From: DATGLG01 sp035294245
GTDB taxonomy: Bacteria; Pseudomonadota; Alphaproteobacteria; JACZXZ01
DNA length: 64,000 bases
Assembly (NCBI GenBank): GCA_035294245.1
Contig: DATGLG010000003.1
Coordinates: 10,810-74,809, forward strand
Reading direction: 5' to 3'
The notes below the pieces were generated by a model that was given only the letters and a program-made list of their open reading frames with translations, searched no databases and was not told where the DNA came from. Within the stretch, counting starts at the first letter, position 1. Every line of letters starts with the position of its first letter. Positions 8,447 to 16,151 of this stretch are shown one piece after another. A program made the translations under genes and the position numbers.

Positions 8447-9742
8447 ATGGATAGAGGGCTATTCGCGCCGGACTTCAAGCCGGAGCCCTATTGGTGGGAG
8501 CATGCTCCTCGGCCGGAGATGCAGCCCGCGACGCTCCCGGCCAGGGTGGATGTCGCCGTCGTCGGCTCGGGATATACCGGCCTTCATGCCGCGCTACAAA
8601 CGGCGCGCGGTGGGCGCGACACGGTGGTTCTCGATGCGGAGGCGGCTGGCTGGGGTTGCAGCACCCGCAATGGCGGCCAGATCTCGACGAGCGTCAAGCC
8701 CGATTTCGACAGCCTGGCACGGAAATACGGCTCCAATCTTGCATTCCGCATTCTGCGGGAAGGGCACGACTCACTCGCCTGGATCGGGGAGTTCGTGGCG
8801 GCGGAGCGCATCGATTGCAGCTTCCGCGTCGTCGGCCGTTTCCATGCCGCCCATACGCCGGCGCAATATGAGGCGCTCGCCCGCCGCGTTGCCGATCAGC
8901 CTCGCGGCCTGGAGGTCGAGGCTCATATGGTGCCACGCGGGGAGCAGCGCAGCGAGATCGGCAGTGATATCTATCACGGCGGCGTCGTATATTCCCGCCA
9001 CGCTTCCGTTGATCCGGCGCGGTATCATCAAGGACTTCTCGTACGGGCGCAGGCGGCGGGCGCCCGGATTTTCCCGTACTGTCCCGTTGCGCATATTGAG
9101 CGGAATGGAGCGGGCTTCACCCTTGCGACGCCGCAGGGCCGGCTCGCGGCACGCGAGGTCGTCATCGCGACGAACGGCTATACGGGCCCGATCACTGGGT
9201 GGCTGCGCCGCCGCGTGATCCCTATCGGCAGCTACATCATCGCAACCGAGCCCCTTCCCGCCGAGGTGATGGCGCGGCTGATCCCCAGGGACCGCATCGT
9301 CAGCGATACGCGCAAGGTCGTCTATTACTACCGCGCCTCGCCGGACCGCACCCGGATCCTCTTCGGTGGCCGCGTCTCCCTCAACGAAACCGATCCGCGT
9401 GTCAGCGGACCGCGGCTCCACGCAGATATGGTCCGCATCTTCCCCGAGCTCGCCGCGACACGTATCGCCTATTCCTGGTGCGGCTTCATCGCCTACACCT
9501 TCGACGAGCTCATGCACGTCGGAAAGCATGACGGCATGTATTTCGCGATGGGGTATTGCGGCGCCGGCGTCGGGATGGCGAGCTATCTCGGCATGCGCAT
9601 CGGCCAGCAGGTCCTCGGCCTTCCGGCTGGGCGAACAGCCTTTGACGGGCTCCGCTTCCCGACGCGGCCGCTCTACACGGGAGCGCCTTGGTTCCTCGCC
9701 CCCTCGCTCCTTTACTATCGCTGGCGCGACGGCCGCGCTTAA
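8447..9742 (+). CDS. DAO-type FAD-dependent amine/amino-acid oxidoreductase (PuuB/OrdL-like)
   Basis: This is probably an FAD-linked oxidase or dehydrogenase acting on a C-N bond, yielding an aldehyde or keto product. The 431-residue product has the N-terminal PYWW motif typical of gamma-glutamylputrescine-oxidase-like proteins, then the FAD-binding AVVGSGYTGLHAAL, the CSTRNGGQIS segment, a second nucleotide contact (REVVIATNGYTGP) and a C-terminal YCGAGVGMASYLG flavin contact. GGAG at 8437-8440 is correctly spaced for ATG 8447, so I prefer it to an ATG at 8435. It forms an apparent operon with the GMC gene. Together with the polyamine-type ABC importer and ALDH this suggests amine catabolism. 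The presence of an acid-sugar dehydratase argues against plain putrescine. Confidence 0.88.
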   Translation: MDRGLFAPDFKPEPYWWEHAPRPEMQPATLPARVDVAVVGSGYTGLHAALQTARGGRDTVVLDAEAAGWGCSTRNGGQISTSVKPDFDSLARKYGSNLAFRILREGHDSLAWIGEFVAAERIDCSFRVVGRFHAAHTPAQYEALARRVADQPRGLEVEAHMVPRGEQRSEIGSDIYHGGVVYSRHASVDPARYHQGLLVRAQAAGARIFPYCPVAHIERNGAGFTLATPQGRLAAREVVIATNGYTGPITGWLRRRVIPIGSYIIATEPLPAEVMARLIPRDRIVSDTRKVVYYYRASPDRTRILFGGRVSLNETDPRVSGPRLHADMVRIFPELAATRIAYSWCGFIAYTFDELMHVGKHDGMYFAMGYCGAGVGMASYLGMRIGQQVLGLPAGRTAFDGLRFPTRPLYTGAPWFLAPSLLYYRWRDGRA

Positions 9743-10021
9743 CCTATTCCCGACGACTTCCGGCGCGGCCAAAGACAGGGGTGGGTACCTTCCCGTGGGG
9801 AAGGCCCTATTATCGTGCTTGCTTGCCTATAACATGTGCATTACATACTTCTTATTGTCTGTGTGTCGCGAAGTGGCTTTCCGCGTGAGCTCGCTGCCAG
9901 CTGATTAGCTACGCTATTTATGCCTCACGGTATCCGGGCAGAGCGCGCAGCTTCGAGCCTCATGACGAGCAGCGACAAACCGGGAAGTTACGGACGCGTG
10001 AGAGATATTCGGAGGTTGGCT

Positions 10022-10264
10022 ATGCGGAAATGGCTGTTCACATTCGTACTTTCCTGCGCGCTTGCATGCTTTGGCGTGCTGTTCGCGCTCTGGGCCATGA
10101 ACGGCTTCAACGGCCTTGGCATCGGCGTACAGGGCACGGTGGCTCTTGTGCTCGGCATTGCCATTACCGTGGCCATTGGCATAACGCTCATGAGCCTCAC
10201 TTTCGCGAGCGATCGCAGCGCGAAAGACGAGCAGGTCCACCACCTGGATCTGGGTAGGCGCTAG
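10022..10264 (+). CDS. Small two-helix membrane protein of unknown function
   Basis: An 80-residue protein with two hydrophobic helices (about residues 5-26 and 36-60) joined by a short loop, and a charged C-terminal tail rich in Asp, Lys and His. The ATG at 10022 is chosen because GGAGG lies 7 bases upstream. The open frame extends back to 9920 but without a hydrophobic start. It is convergent with the NsrR-like gene, 220 bases away. I do not recognise the family. The hydrophobic pattern is regular and codon use is normal, so a real small inner-membrane protein is likely. Confidence 0.65.
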   Translation: MRKWLFTFVLSCALACFGVLFALWAMNGFNGLGIGVQGTVALVLGIAITVAIGITLMSLTFASDRSAKDEQVHHLDLGRR

Positions 10265-10487
10265 GCGCCGGCTGATCGACAATCCTCGCCCATCTGGCGC
10301 AGGTGGCTCGATCGACTTCAAGGTGATTTCCCCTTGGCTATCCGAGCGGCTGCCCGCTGCGCCGACCTCGGTGTGTGACGTCCACCCGAACGAGGATCGG
10401 GTGAGAACACGAGGTTTCGTCGCCCTGCACCGCCTGCGAAGCCTCCGGGCCGACGCGAGGACTGCCAGCGCCCCCGGCGGAAAAATT

Positions 10488-10952
10488 TCAGCCCAGGGCC
10501 TGCCGCGTGCCAGCCTCGGGGAGCTCAATCGCGAGCAGCTTGGAAAGCGGTCGCCGCGGCCTAATCAAGTCCTCCAGCGTATATCGGTCGAGGACGCCAA
10601 GAAATGCGTGCGTGGCCTCTCGTAGCGCCAATCGGAGCTCGCAAACCCGCTCGATAGGACAATACCCCTCTTGCTGCAGGCAACCCACGACCGCCAAGTC
10701 CTCCTCGGTATCCCGCACGACCGCGCCGATATTTATATGACGCGGCTTCCTTGCGAGACGCATTCCGCCGTGCTTTCCCCGCACCGTCTCGAGGTATCCG
10801 CGCTGACCGAGCTCGTGGACCACCTTCATGAGATGGTTCTTCGAGGTGTCAAATTGCTCCGCAATTTCGCCGATCGTCGCTAGCTCCGGCGCCTTGACGC
10901 CCACGTACATCAGCACGCGAAGCGCATAGTCGGTGTAAAGCGTCAATCGCAT
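10488..10952 (-). CDS. nsrR: Rrf2-family Fe-S transcription regulator, NsrR-like
   Basis: This is probably a nitric-oxide-sensing repressor. The 154-residue product has the Rrf2 winged helix (MRLTLYTDYALRVLMYV; HTH about 25-55 with TIGEIAEQFDTSKNHLMKVVHEL; wing GKHGGMRLAR). Three cysteines follow (Cys91, Cys98, Cys104), with spacing like NsrR cluster ligands, and Asp8 is conserved as in characterised NsrR proteins. This cysteine pattern and the LTLYTDYALR start separate it from IscR and CymR. The nearest NO-related genes in the window are norCB at 20548-22548, so it acts in trans if it regulates them. It is divergent from the small membrane protein gene at 11180, with about 230 bases between. 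Confidence 0.85.
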   Translation of the reverse strand: MRLTLYTDYALRVLMYVGVKAPELATIGEIAEQFDTSKNHLMKVVHELGQRGYLETVRGKHGGMRLARKPRHINIGAVVRDTEEDLAVVGCLQQEGYCPIERVCELRLALREATHAFLGVLDRYTLEDLIRPRRPLSKLLAIELPEAGTRQALG

Positions 10953-11179
10953 TCGAGCGCCTCAGATTCGGTAGTGGTCGAGCCCTGTATGGCCAGGTTG
11001 GCGAAACATATATTCCCATTACTTTATATCGCGTACGCGAGGGTTCTCGCAAGATACGAGACCTCAGGCCTGTCGTCGAAGCCGCCCCATTGACATGGGT
11101 CAACGTAGGAGACCGCCATCTCGGTGCAGACTGCTCCTGCAACCCCGTGCGGCGTATAACCGAACTCGGGAGAGTGGAC

Positions 11180-11386
11180 ATGATGGGAAATTGGGATATG
11201 GCGGGATACGGGCTCGCTCATTGGCTGATCGCCATCGTGATGGCCGCAGCGTTCCTTTATCCGATCGGAAGGATCCTCAACCGCATCGGCTTCTCGCCGA
11301 TCTGGTGCATTGTCGCGTTCATTCCGCTCCTCAACGTCATCGCACTTTGGGTCCTTGCCTTCGTCGACTGGCCTGACGGCCGTTGA
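11180..11386 (+). CDS. Small membrane protein, unknown function
   Basis: A 68-residue protein with two hydrophobic segments (about residues 9-26 and 37-58; GLAHWLIAIVMAAAFLYPIG and an IWCIVAFIPLLNVIALWVL stretch) separated by a short basic loop, ending WPDGR. The tandem ATG at 11180 has GGGAGAG just upstream. The gene is divergent from the NsrR-like gene and could share its control region. I do not recognise the function. The aromatic-rich second helix resembles small inner-membrane accessory proteins. Confidence 0.6.
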   Translation: MMGNWDMAGYGLAHWLIAIVMAAAFLYPIGRILNRIGFSPIWCIVAFIPLLNVIALWVLAFVDWPDGR

Positions 11387-11497
11387 GCGTCGCGACAGGT
11401 CGACCACACAGCCGACGATGGAGGTGTCCGGATGCGCATTGCGCCGCCTGCACGAGGCTTCCGGGCCGGTTGATTGGAGATGGCGCTGGCGAAGGCG

Positions 11498-11962
11498 CTA
11501 TCTCGGCGCAAGCTTCAGCGCGCTGGCGCCCTCATGCTTGAGCTCGTCCCGGCTTTTGTCGAGCTGAAGCCATCCGAAATCCCGCCATCTCCGGGCGAGA
11601 TCCGTGAAGTGGGGCGAGAGGGGATTGCCCGATTGCCCGGCCGCGATCTTGAAGCGGGAATGGCGGAGGTCGGCGAGGTCATAGATGGCGCGAAAGCCGG
11701 CTCCGTGCACATCCGCGAAGGGCTGCGCCTCGTTGCCGATGTCGAAGGCACCGCGGTTCACGGTGAAGTCGCCCCCGTCGGCGGGCAGATGGAGGTCGAG
11801 AAAGCGGCCGATGAGGGGAACGCGATCCAGTATCGCGCCTTCCGTCTCGGGCAGCGAGCTACGGAGCCGGAGCCACGCGCCACCGATGATCGCCGCGAGC
11901 GACAAGCCGAGAATGAGGAGTGGGCGGAACAGCCAACGATGGAGACGGCGCGCTTTTGTCAA
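11498..11962 (-). pseudogene. Internally deleted penicillin-acylase-family relic
   Basis: The translated frame joins the two ends of a penicillin amidase-type N-terminal nucleophile hydrolase and lacks the middle. The first roughly 40 residues are a membrane/signal segment (LFRPLLILGLSLAAIIGG) followed by RSSLPETEG, the usual start of the exported precursor. Directly after come residues that match the extreme C-terminus of the beta chain (HGAGFRAIYDLAD, then AAGQSGNPLSPHFTDLARRW). Full-length members are roughly 700-800 residues; this has about 154. The catalytic N-terminal Ser of the beta chain and the spacer are absent. A TTG at 11962 with GGAGGG upstream is the likely original start. The frame stays open, so a short product is possible, but it cannot be an acylase. 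Confidence 0.75.
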
Positions 11963-12140
11963 AGAGAGCCCTCCCAGTGGATCAATTCCGACATTTCGAT
12001 TCACCTGAGGATTCCCCAGCGCGGCTCGGATGTGCAAGCGGGGATGCGCGAGCGCACGAAGATTCGATGGGGTGCCGCCGGCCGTGGCCAGGCTCAAGGA
12101 TCCACGCGACGACTTTTTGCTTGAACCCGATGGCATGTAT

Positions 12141-12159
12141 CATATATGAGTCATGTATG
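12141..12159. promoter_or_regulatory. AT-rich inverted repeat overlapping the bigR start codon
   Basis: CATATATGA and TCATGTATG form a 9+1+9 inverted repeat with one mismatch. The right arm ends exactly on the ATG (12157-12159) of the bigR-like gene. BigR proteins are known to bind AT-rich palindromes in their own operon promoters, so this is a candidate autoregulatory operator that would also interfere with translation initiation. The sequence shows the repeat; binding is inferred. Confidence 0.5.
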
Positions 12160-12507
12160 AAATATAAATCACACAAAATCGCCGGCCTCGCTGAGCTGAA
12201 AATCGCCGATCTGGAGGCGCGCGCCGCCGAGGCCGAGGCGTTCCTCCGCTCGCTCGCCAGCCGCCACCGGCTGATGATCCTGTGCAGCCTTGTCGAGCGG
12301 GACGAGATGTCGGTCGGCGAGCTGCGCGAGCGTCTTGGCCTCACGCAATCAAACCTGTCGCGCCACCTGGCGACATTGCGCGAAGAGGGTCTCGTCGCGA
12401 CGCGGCGTGAAGGCACCGTCATCCACTATCACGTCGCCTCGCCGCGCGTGCGCGCAATTCTCGCCGAGCTTTATCGGCTGTTTTGCGCAAACGCGACGAC
12501 CCTCTGA
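12157..12507 (+). CDS. bigR: ArsR-family persulfide-sensing repressor (BigR/SqrR type)
   Basis: This is a repressor expected to sense reactive sulfur species and control the downstream detoxification operon. The 116-residue product has an ArsR winged helix with recognition segment LTQSNLSRHLATLREEGLV (about 62-80) and beta-wing TRREGTVIHYHV. Two cysteines, Cys43 (MILCSLVE) and Cys110 (LYRLFC), lie at the positions that form the redox pair in BigR/SqrR. The frame is open upstream, but the ATG at 12157 gives the family N-terminus. The next gene starts 11 bases after its stop, and the five-gene order bigR, two YeeE-like halves, TSUP, blh supports the assignment. Confidence 0.88.
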   Translation: MKYKSHKIAGLAELKIADLEARAAEAEAFLRSLASRHRLMILCSLVERDEMSVGELRERLGLTQSNLSRHLATLREEGLVATRREGTVIHYHVASPRVRAILAELYRLFCANATTL

Positions 12508-12518
12508 GGAAAAGACCC

Positions 12519-12944
12519 ATGGATCATTTCACGCCAATCTCCTCCGCCGTGGGCGGCGCGCTTATCGGCCTCGCAGCCGCAATCCTGTGGCTCGGCATCG
12601 GCCGCATCGCCGGGATCAGCGGCATCATCGGCAATTTACGGATAACTCGGCCGCGCGACCTCGCCTGGCGCCTCGCCTTCCTATTGGGATTGATTGCGGC
12701 GCCAGTGCTTTGGGTGCTCGCGGGCGGCGCGCCGCCGTCCATCCTCCTGCCGTCGTCGCCGGCATTGATTGTTACGGCTGGATTGCTGGTCGGCGTCGGG
12801 ACGCGTCTCGGCAGCGGCTGCACCAGCGGCCACGGCGTCTGCGGCGTGGCGCGGCTCTCGCCGCGCTCCCTCGTCGCCACGACGCTCTTCATGGCGACGG
12901 CCATTGCCACGGTTTTTGTCACCCGTCACCTCATCGGAGGTTGA
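12519..12944 (+). CDS. YeeE/YedE-family sulfur-transport membrane protein, half-size (first half)
   Basis: An inner-membrane protein related to YeeE/YedE (TsuA-type) sulfur-compound uptake proteins. The 141-residue product has about four hydrophobic helices and the signature GSGCTSGHGVCGVARLSPRS (about 97-116). Its conserved cysteines are those thought to relay thiosulfate-type substrates in the family. Full YeeE proteins are about twice this size; here the second half is encoded by the next gene. The ATG at 12519 follows bigR by 11 bases. The role is probably movement of inorganic sulfur species in the BigR regulon. The direction of transport cannot be read. Confidence 0.85.
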   Translation: MDHFTPISSAVGGALIGLAAAILWLGIGRIAGISGIIGNLRITRPRDLAWRLAFLLGLIAAPVLWVLAGGAPPSILLPSSPALIVTAGLLVGVGTRLGSGCTSGHGVCGVARLSPRSLVATTLFMATAIATVFVTRHLIGG

Positions 12945-12949
12945 CCGCG

Positions 12950-13378
12950 ATGCTTGCCATTCCCGTCGCCCTCGCTTCCGGCCTGCTTTTCGGGCTGGGA
13001 CTCGTCGTCTCGCAGATGGTCAACCCGGCGAAGGTCGTCGCCTTCCTCGATCTCTTCGGCGACTGGGATCCAAGCCTGGCCTTGGTGATGGCGGCAGCCG
13101 TTCCAGTGACGGCGCTGGGTTACGCGCTTGCCCGCCGACGCCGGGTGCCGTTTTGCTCACCAGACTTCGCCGCGCCGACGCAGTCGCGGATCGACCGACG
13201 CCTCGTGTTGGGCGCAATCACTTTCGGCATCGGCTGGGGCCTCGTGGGCTACTGCCCCGGCCCGGCGCTGACCTCCCTCGCCCTCGGTCATGGCGAAGCG
13301 GTGATCTTCGTCCTCGCCATGCTGGCGGGCATGGCGCTCCACCGCCTCTATCAGGTGCTCTCGGCGCGAGAAGGCTGA
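12950..13378 (+). CDS. YeeE/YedE-family membrane protein, half-size (second half)
   Basis: This is the partner of the preceding half-size YeeE protein. It has 142 residues and about four hydrophobic helices. Its motifs are GLGLVVSQMVNPAKVVAFLD near the start and GWGLVGYCPGPALTSL near residues 90-105, with the conserved Cys that mirrors the GCTSGH motif of the other half. ATG 12950 is 5 bases after the previous stop, with GGAGG overlapping the end of that gene. In many proteobacteria the family occurs as such two-gene pairs next to bigR and blh. Only the pairing and motifs support the function; the substrate is inferred. Confidence 0.85.
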   Translation: MLAIPVALASGLLFGLGLVVSQMVNPAKVVAFLDLFGDWDPSLALVMAAAVPVTALGYALARRRRVPFCSPDFAAPTQSRIDRRLVLGAITFGIGWGLVGYCPGPALTSLALGHGEAVIFVLAMLAGMALHRLYQVLSAREG

Positions 13379-13380
13379 GC

Positions 13381-14166
13381 ATGGCGAGCATTGTCCTGCT
13401 GCAGGATGTCCTCGCTGTCGGCTCGGGCTCCCTCGTCGGCTTCTCGCTCGGGCTCATCGGCGGAGGCGGCTCGATCCTCGCCGTGCCGCTTCTCCTCTAC
13501 ATCGTCGGCATCGGCGACCCCCATACGGCCATCGGTACCAGCGCGCTCGCCGTGGGCGCCACGGCCATGACGAACCTCCTGCCCCATGCTCGCGCCGGCC
13601 ATGTGCGCTGGCGCAGCGCCACCATTTTTGCCGCTACAGGCATCGGCGGCGCCCTCGTTGGCTCCAGCATGGGCAAAGCCGTCGAAGGCCAGAGGCTGCT
13701 TGCCCTGTTCGCCGGGCTGATGATCGTCGTCGCGCTGCTGATGCAGCGGGAGCGCCGGACCTTGGCCGTGCAGCCGATCTCCAGGGCTGCGCGCTGTGGC
13801 AGGCTCGCCGCCGCGGGATTTGGCGCCGGCGGCCTCTCGGGCTTCTTCGGGATCGGCGGCGGCTTCCTCATCGTACCCGGTCTCATTCTCGCCGGCGGCG
13901 TGCCCATCATCGAGGCTATCGGCTCCTCCCTCGTCTCGGTAAGCGCCTTCGGCTTCACCACGGCGGCAAGCTATGCGGCTTCCGGCCTGATCGATTGGCG
14001 CATCGCCGCCACCTACCTTCTCGGCGGCGCGGTCGGCGGCTGGGTCGGTGCTCGGCTTGCAACGCGTCTTGCAAAAGAGCGCAAGATGCTCAACCGCATC
14101 TTCGGCGCTGTGCTTGTCGCCGTCGCCATTTACATGCTTTATCGCAGCGCCGCTGCTTGGGCCTGA
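13381..14166 (+). CDS. TSUP-family (TauE/SafE) sulfite/organosulfonate permease
   Basis: An inner-membrane transporter, possibly exporting sulfite made by the persulfide dioxygenase of the same operon. The 261-residue product has about eight hydrophobic helices. It has the internal duplication typical of TSUP proteins: GFSLGLIGGGGSILAVPLLLY near the N-terminus and GGLSGFFGIGGGFLIVPGLI at mid-protein. The ATG at 13381 begins two bases after the preceding stop, indicating a tight operon. A longer frame to 12769 overlaps the upstream genes and is not credible. TauE/SafE partners are a known element of BigR-Blh operons; sulfite as substrate is inferred from that context. Confidence 0.88.
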   Translation: MASIVLLQDVLAVGSGSLVGFSLGLIGGGGSILAVPLLLYIVGIGDPHTAIGTSALAVGATAMTNLLPHARAGHVRWRSATIFAATGIGGALVGSSMGKAVEGQRLLALFAGLMIVVALLMQRERRTLAVQPISRAARCGRLAAAGFGAGGLSGFFGIGGGFLIVPGLILAGGVPIIEAIGSSLVSVSAFGFTTAASYAASGLIDWRIAATYLLGGAVGGWVGARLATRLAKERKMLNRIFGAVLVAVAIYMLYRSAAAWA

Positions 14167-14196
14167 CCGCGGAAAGCCACGCAATAGGAGAAATCG

Positions 14197-15084
14197 ATGG
14201 ATCAGGGCCGCAAGGACATTGGGTCGAAGCCAGAGATCACTGGTTTCTTCGATCGCGTGACCTTCACGATTTCTTATGTTGTTGCGGATCCCGCGACAAA
14301 GCGCGCCGCCGTCATCGATTCCGTGCTCGATTACGACCCGAAATCGGGCCGCACCGGGACCGTCTCCGCGGATGCCATCATCGCTCATGTGCAAGAGCAC
14401 GGGCTCACCGTCGAATGGCTGCTGGAGACCCATCTCCATGCCGACCATCTTTCGGCAATACCCTATCTCAAGGCGGCGCTCGGCGGCCGCACGGGGATCG
14501 GCGAGCATGTCGCCGCGGTGCAGGAGACCTTCAAGAAGCTCTTCAACGCGGAACCTGGCTTCGCCACCGACGGGCGGCAATTCGACCATCTCTTCAGGGA
14601 TGGCGAGCATTTCGCCCTCGGGAGGCTGGAAGGTGCGGTGCTGCACACGCCGGGTCACACGCCGGCCTGCATAACTTATGTCATCGGCGACGCTGCCTTT
14701 GTCGGCGACACCCTCTTCATGCCCGATTACGGCACGGCGCGCTGCGACTTCCCCGGAGGGGATGCAGCGGTGCTCTACCGCTCCATCCGGCGCATCCTCG
14801 CTTTTCCCCCGGAAACGCGGCTTTTCATGTGCCACGATTACATGCCCGGCGGCCGCGCGCCGCGCTGGGAGACAAGCGTCGCCGAGCAGCGCGCCGAGAA
14901 CATCCATATCCATGACGGCGTCGGCGAAGCGGAATTCGTCGCGATGCGGCGCGCGCGGGACAAGACGCTGGAGATGCCGGCCCTTATTCTGCCCGCCGTG
15001 CAGGTGAATATGCGCGCCGGAGAATTTCCACCGCCGGAGGATAACGGCATCTCCTACCTCAAGATCCCCCTCAACGCGCTGTGA
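14197..15084 (+). CDS. blh: Metallo-beta-lactamase-fold persulfide dioxygenase (Blh/ETHE1-like)
   Basis: This is a non-haem iron enzyme expected to oxidise glutathione persulfide to sulfite plus glutathione. The 295-residue product has the MBL metal motif THLHADH (His79, His81, Asp83, His84), then HTPGHTPAC, GDTLFMPDYGTARCDF and the late FMCHDYMPGGR. These are diagnostic of the Blh/PDO branch rather than glyoxalase II. It is the last gene of the BigR operon, 30 bases after the TSUP gene, with AGGAG upstream of ATG 14197. The operon would sense persulfides, transport sulfur species and oxidise them. Confidence 0.9.
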   Translation: MDQGRKDIGSKPEITGFFDRVTFTISYVVADPATKRAAVIDSVLDYDPKSGRTGTVSADAIIAHVQEHGLTVEWLLETHLHADHLSAIPYLKAALGGRTGIGEHVAAVQETFKKLFNAEPGFATDGRQFDHLFRDGEHFALGRLEGAVLHTPGHTPACITYVIGDAAFVGDTLFMPDYGTARCDFPGGDAAVLYRSIRRILAFPPETRLFMCHDYMPGGRAPRWETSVAEQRAENIHIHDGVGEAEFVAMRRARDKTLEMPALILPAVQVNMRAGEFPPPEDNGISYLKIPLNAL

Positions 15085-15111
15085 GCGGAACCCCGTCCGC
15101 GGTAGCGGAGC

Positions 15112-15128
15112 GGTCGCGTCGCGCGATT
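15112..15128 (+). terminator. Weak hairpin after the blh operon
   Basis: A short TCGCG-TCG-CGCGA hairpin is followed directly by TTTT, about 30 bases after the blh stop. The stem is only five GC-rich pairs, so it is a plausible but weak intrinsic terminator separating the sulfur operon from the molybdenum hydroxylase genes. Confidence 0.35.
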
Positions 15129-15270
15129 TTGCCGAAGTATTGATCTAGGACAAGGCCCATGGCCCGGTTTTGTGCTGGGTTACACTCTCCATACGGCTGC
15201 CGGAGGTCCTCTTTGCAGGCGCGATCCAGCGTGGCCGAGACGCCCCAGCGGCGACAGGGAGAGCGGCCGG

Positions 15271-16137
15271 ATGTACGCCGAGTTCGACCTTGAGATTCCA
15301 AGCCGGCTGGACGATGCGCTACGGCTCCTCGACGCAACAGGCGTCGACGCAGCACTGCCGCTGTCAGGGGGCACAAATCTCGTGGCCGATCTCCGCGCCC
15401 GCAAGATCGCTCCGCGCCGGCTTGTCAGCCTGGCCCGCCTTCAGGGGCTGAGGGGGGTCCGCCATATGAACGGGCGCATCACCATCGGCGGCCAGACCAC
15501 GATCAGCGATCTCCTGCGGTTGGCGCCGCTCGCCCAACACGGTTCTTCGCTGATCGAGGCGGCGAACGTCTTTGCCGGACAGATGGTGCGCAATGCGGCG
15601 ACGGTTGCCGGGAATATCGCCTGCGGCTCGCCAGCCGCCGATCTGGTGCCGCCGCTGCTCTCCCTCGACGCCCAGGTGGTGCTGACGAGCACATCCGGCT
15701 CGCGAACCGTTCCGCTTGCTTCGTATTTCACCGGCTATAGGACCGACGTCCGGCGAGCGGACGAGCTGATCACCGAGATCTCCTGGATCGTACCGCCCAC
15801 CCGCAGCGCGAACCGATTTTACAAGCTGGCGCGGCGAAAGGGTGATGCCATCACGGTGACCGGGGTCGCCGTTGCTCTTGCCGTCCGGGACGGCGTCTGT
15901 TCCAAGGCCCGCATTGCTCTCGGCGCCGTTGCGCCGGTGGTGATGCGGGCTCGCGCTGCGGAGATGCTCATCGAGGGCCAAGCTTTGACGCCGACGCTGA
16001 TCGAGGAGACGGGTCGCAGGGCCGCTCAAGAGTGCCGTCCGATCGACGACATTCGCGCGTCGGCCGATTACCGTCGCCACGCGGTCGAGGTGCTGACCCG
16101 ACGCCTCATCAGCGAGGCCTGGGCCCGGCTTACTTAG
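15271..16137 (+). CDS. Molybdenum hydroxylase, FAD-binding medium subunit
   Basis: This subunit passes electrons from the Mo/Fe-S subunits to FAD in a xanthine-oxidase-family hydroxylase. The 288-residue product has the FAD-binding motifs LPLSGGTNLVADLRARK (about 29-45) and TIGGQTTISDLLR, then MVRNAATVAGNIACGSPAADLVPPLL, as in CoxM/HcrB proteins, and the CO_deh_flav_C-type C-terminus. ATG 15271 has GGGAGAG upstream; an earlier in-frame start at 15172 would add an unrelated 33-residue leader. It is the first gene of a medium-small-large operon, 187 bases after blh. Confidence 0.9.
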   Translation: MYAEFDLEIPSRLDDALRLLDATGVDAALPLSGGTNLVADLRARKIAPRRLVSLARLQGLRGVRHMNGRITIGGQTTISDLLRLAPLAQHGSSLIEAANVFAGQMVRNAATVAGNIACGSPAADLVPPLLSLDAQVVLTSTSGSRTVPLASYFTGYRTDVRRADELITEISWIVPPTRSANRFYKLARRKGDAITVTGVAVALAVRDGVCSKARIALGAVAPVVMRARAAEMLIEGQALTPTLIEETGRRAAQECRPIDDIRASADYRRHAVEVLTRRLISEAWARLT

Positions 16138-16151
16138 CCAGGAGAGACCTG

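Noticed and set aside
9788..9804. CCTTCCC-GTG-GGGAAGG hairpin after the FAD oxidase gene as terminator
   Set aside because: No T-run follows on either strand. It could aid RNA stability, but the call is too weak.
11474..12124. A 216-codon plus-strand frame
   Set aside because: Antisense to the penicillin-acylase relic, whose GQSGNPLSPHF motif is diagnostic.
13351..14913. A 520-codon minus-strand frame across the TSUP and blh genes
   Set aside because: Antisense to two genes with clear motifs (TSUP repeats, MBL HxHxDH); its own translation has no motif.
15140..15153. TTGAT-CTAG-GACAA, a partial FNR/FixK-like box before the Mo hydroxylase operon
   Set aside because: The right arm matches poorly, and the site is about 130 bases from the start codon. 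Not counted with the other boxes.
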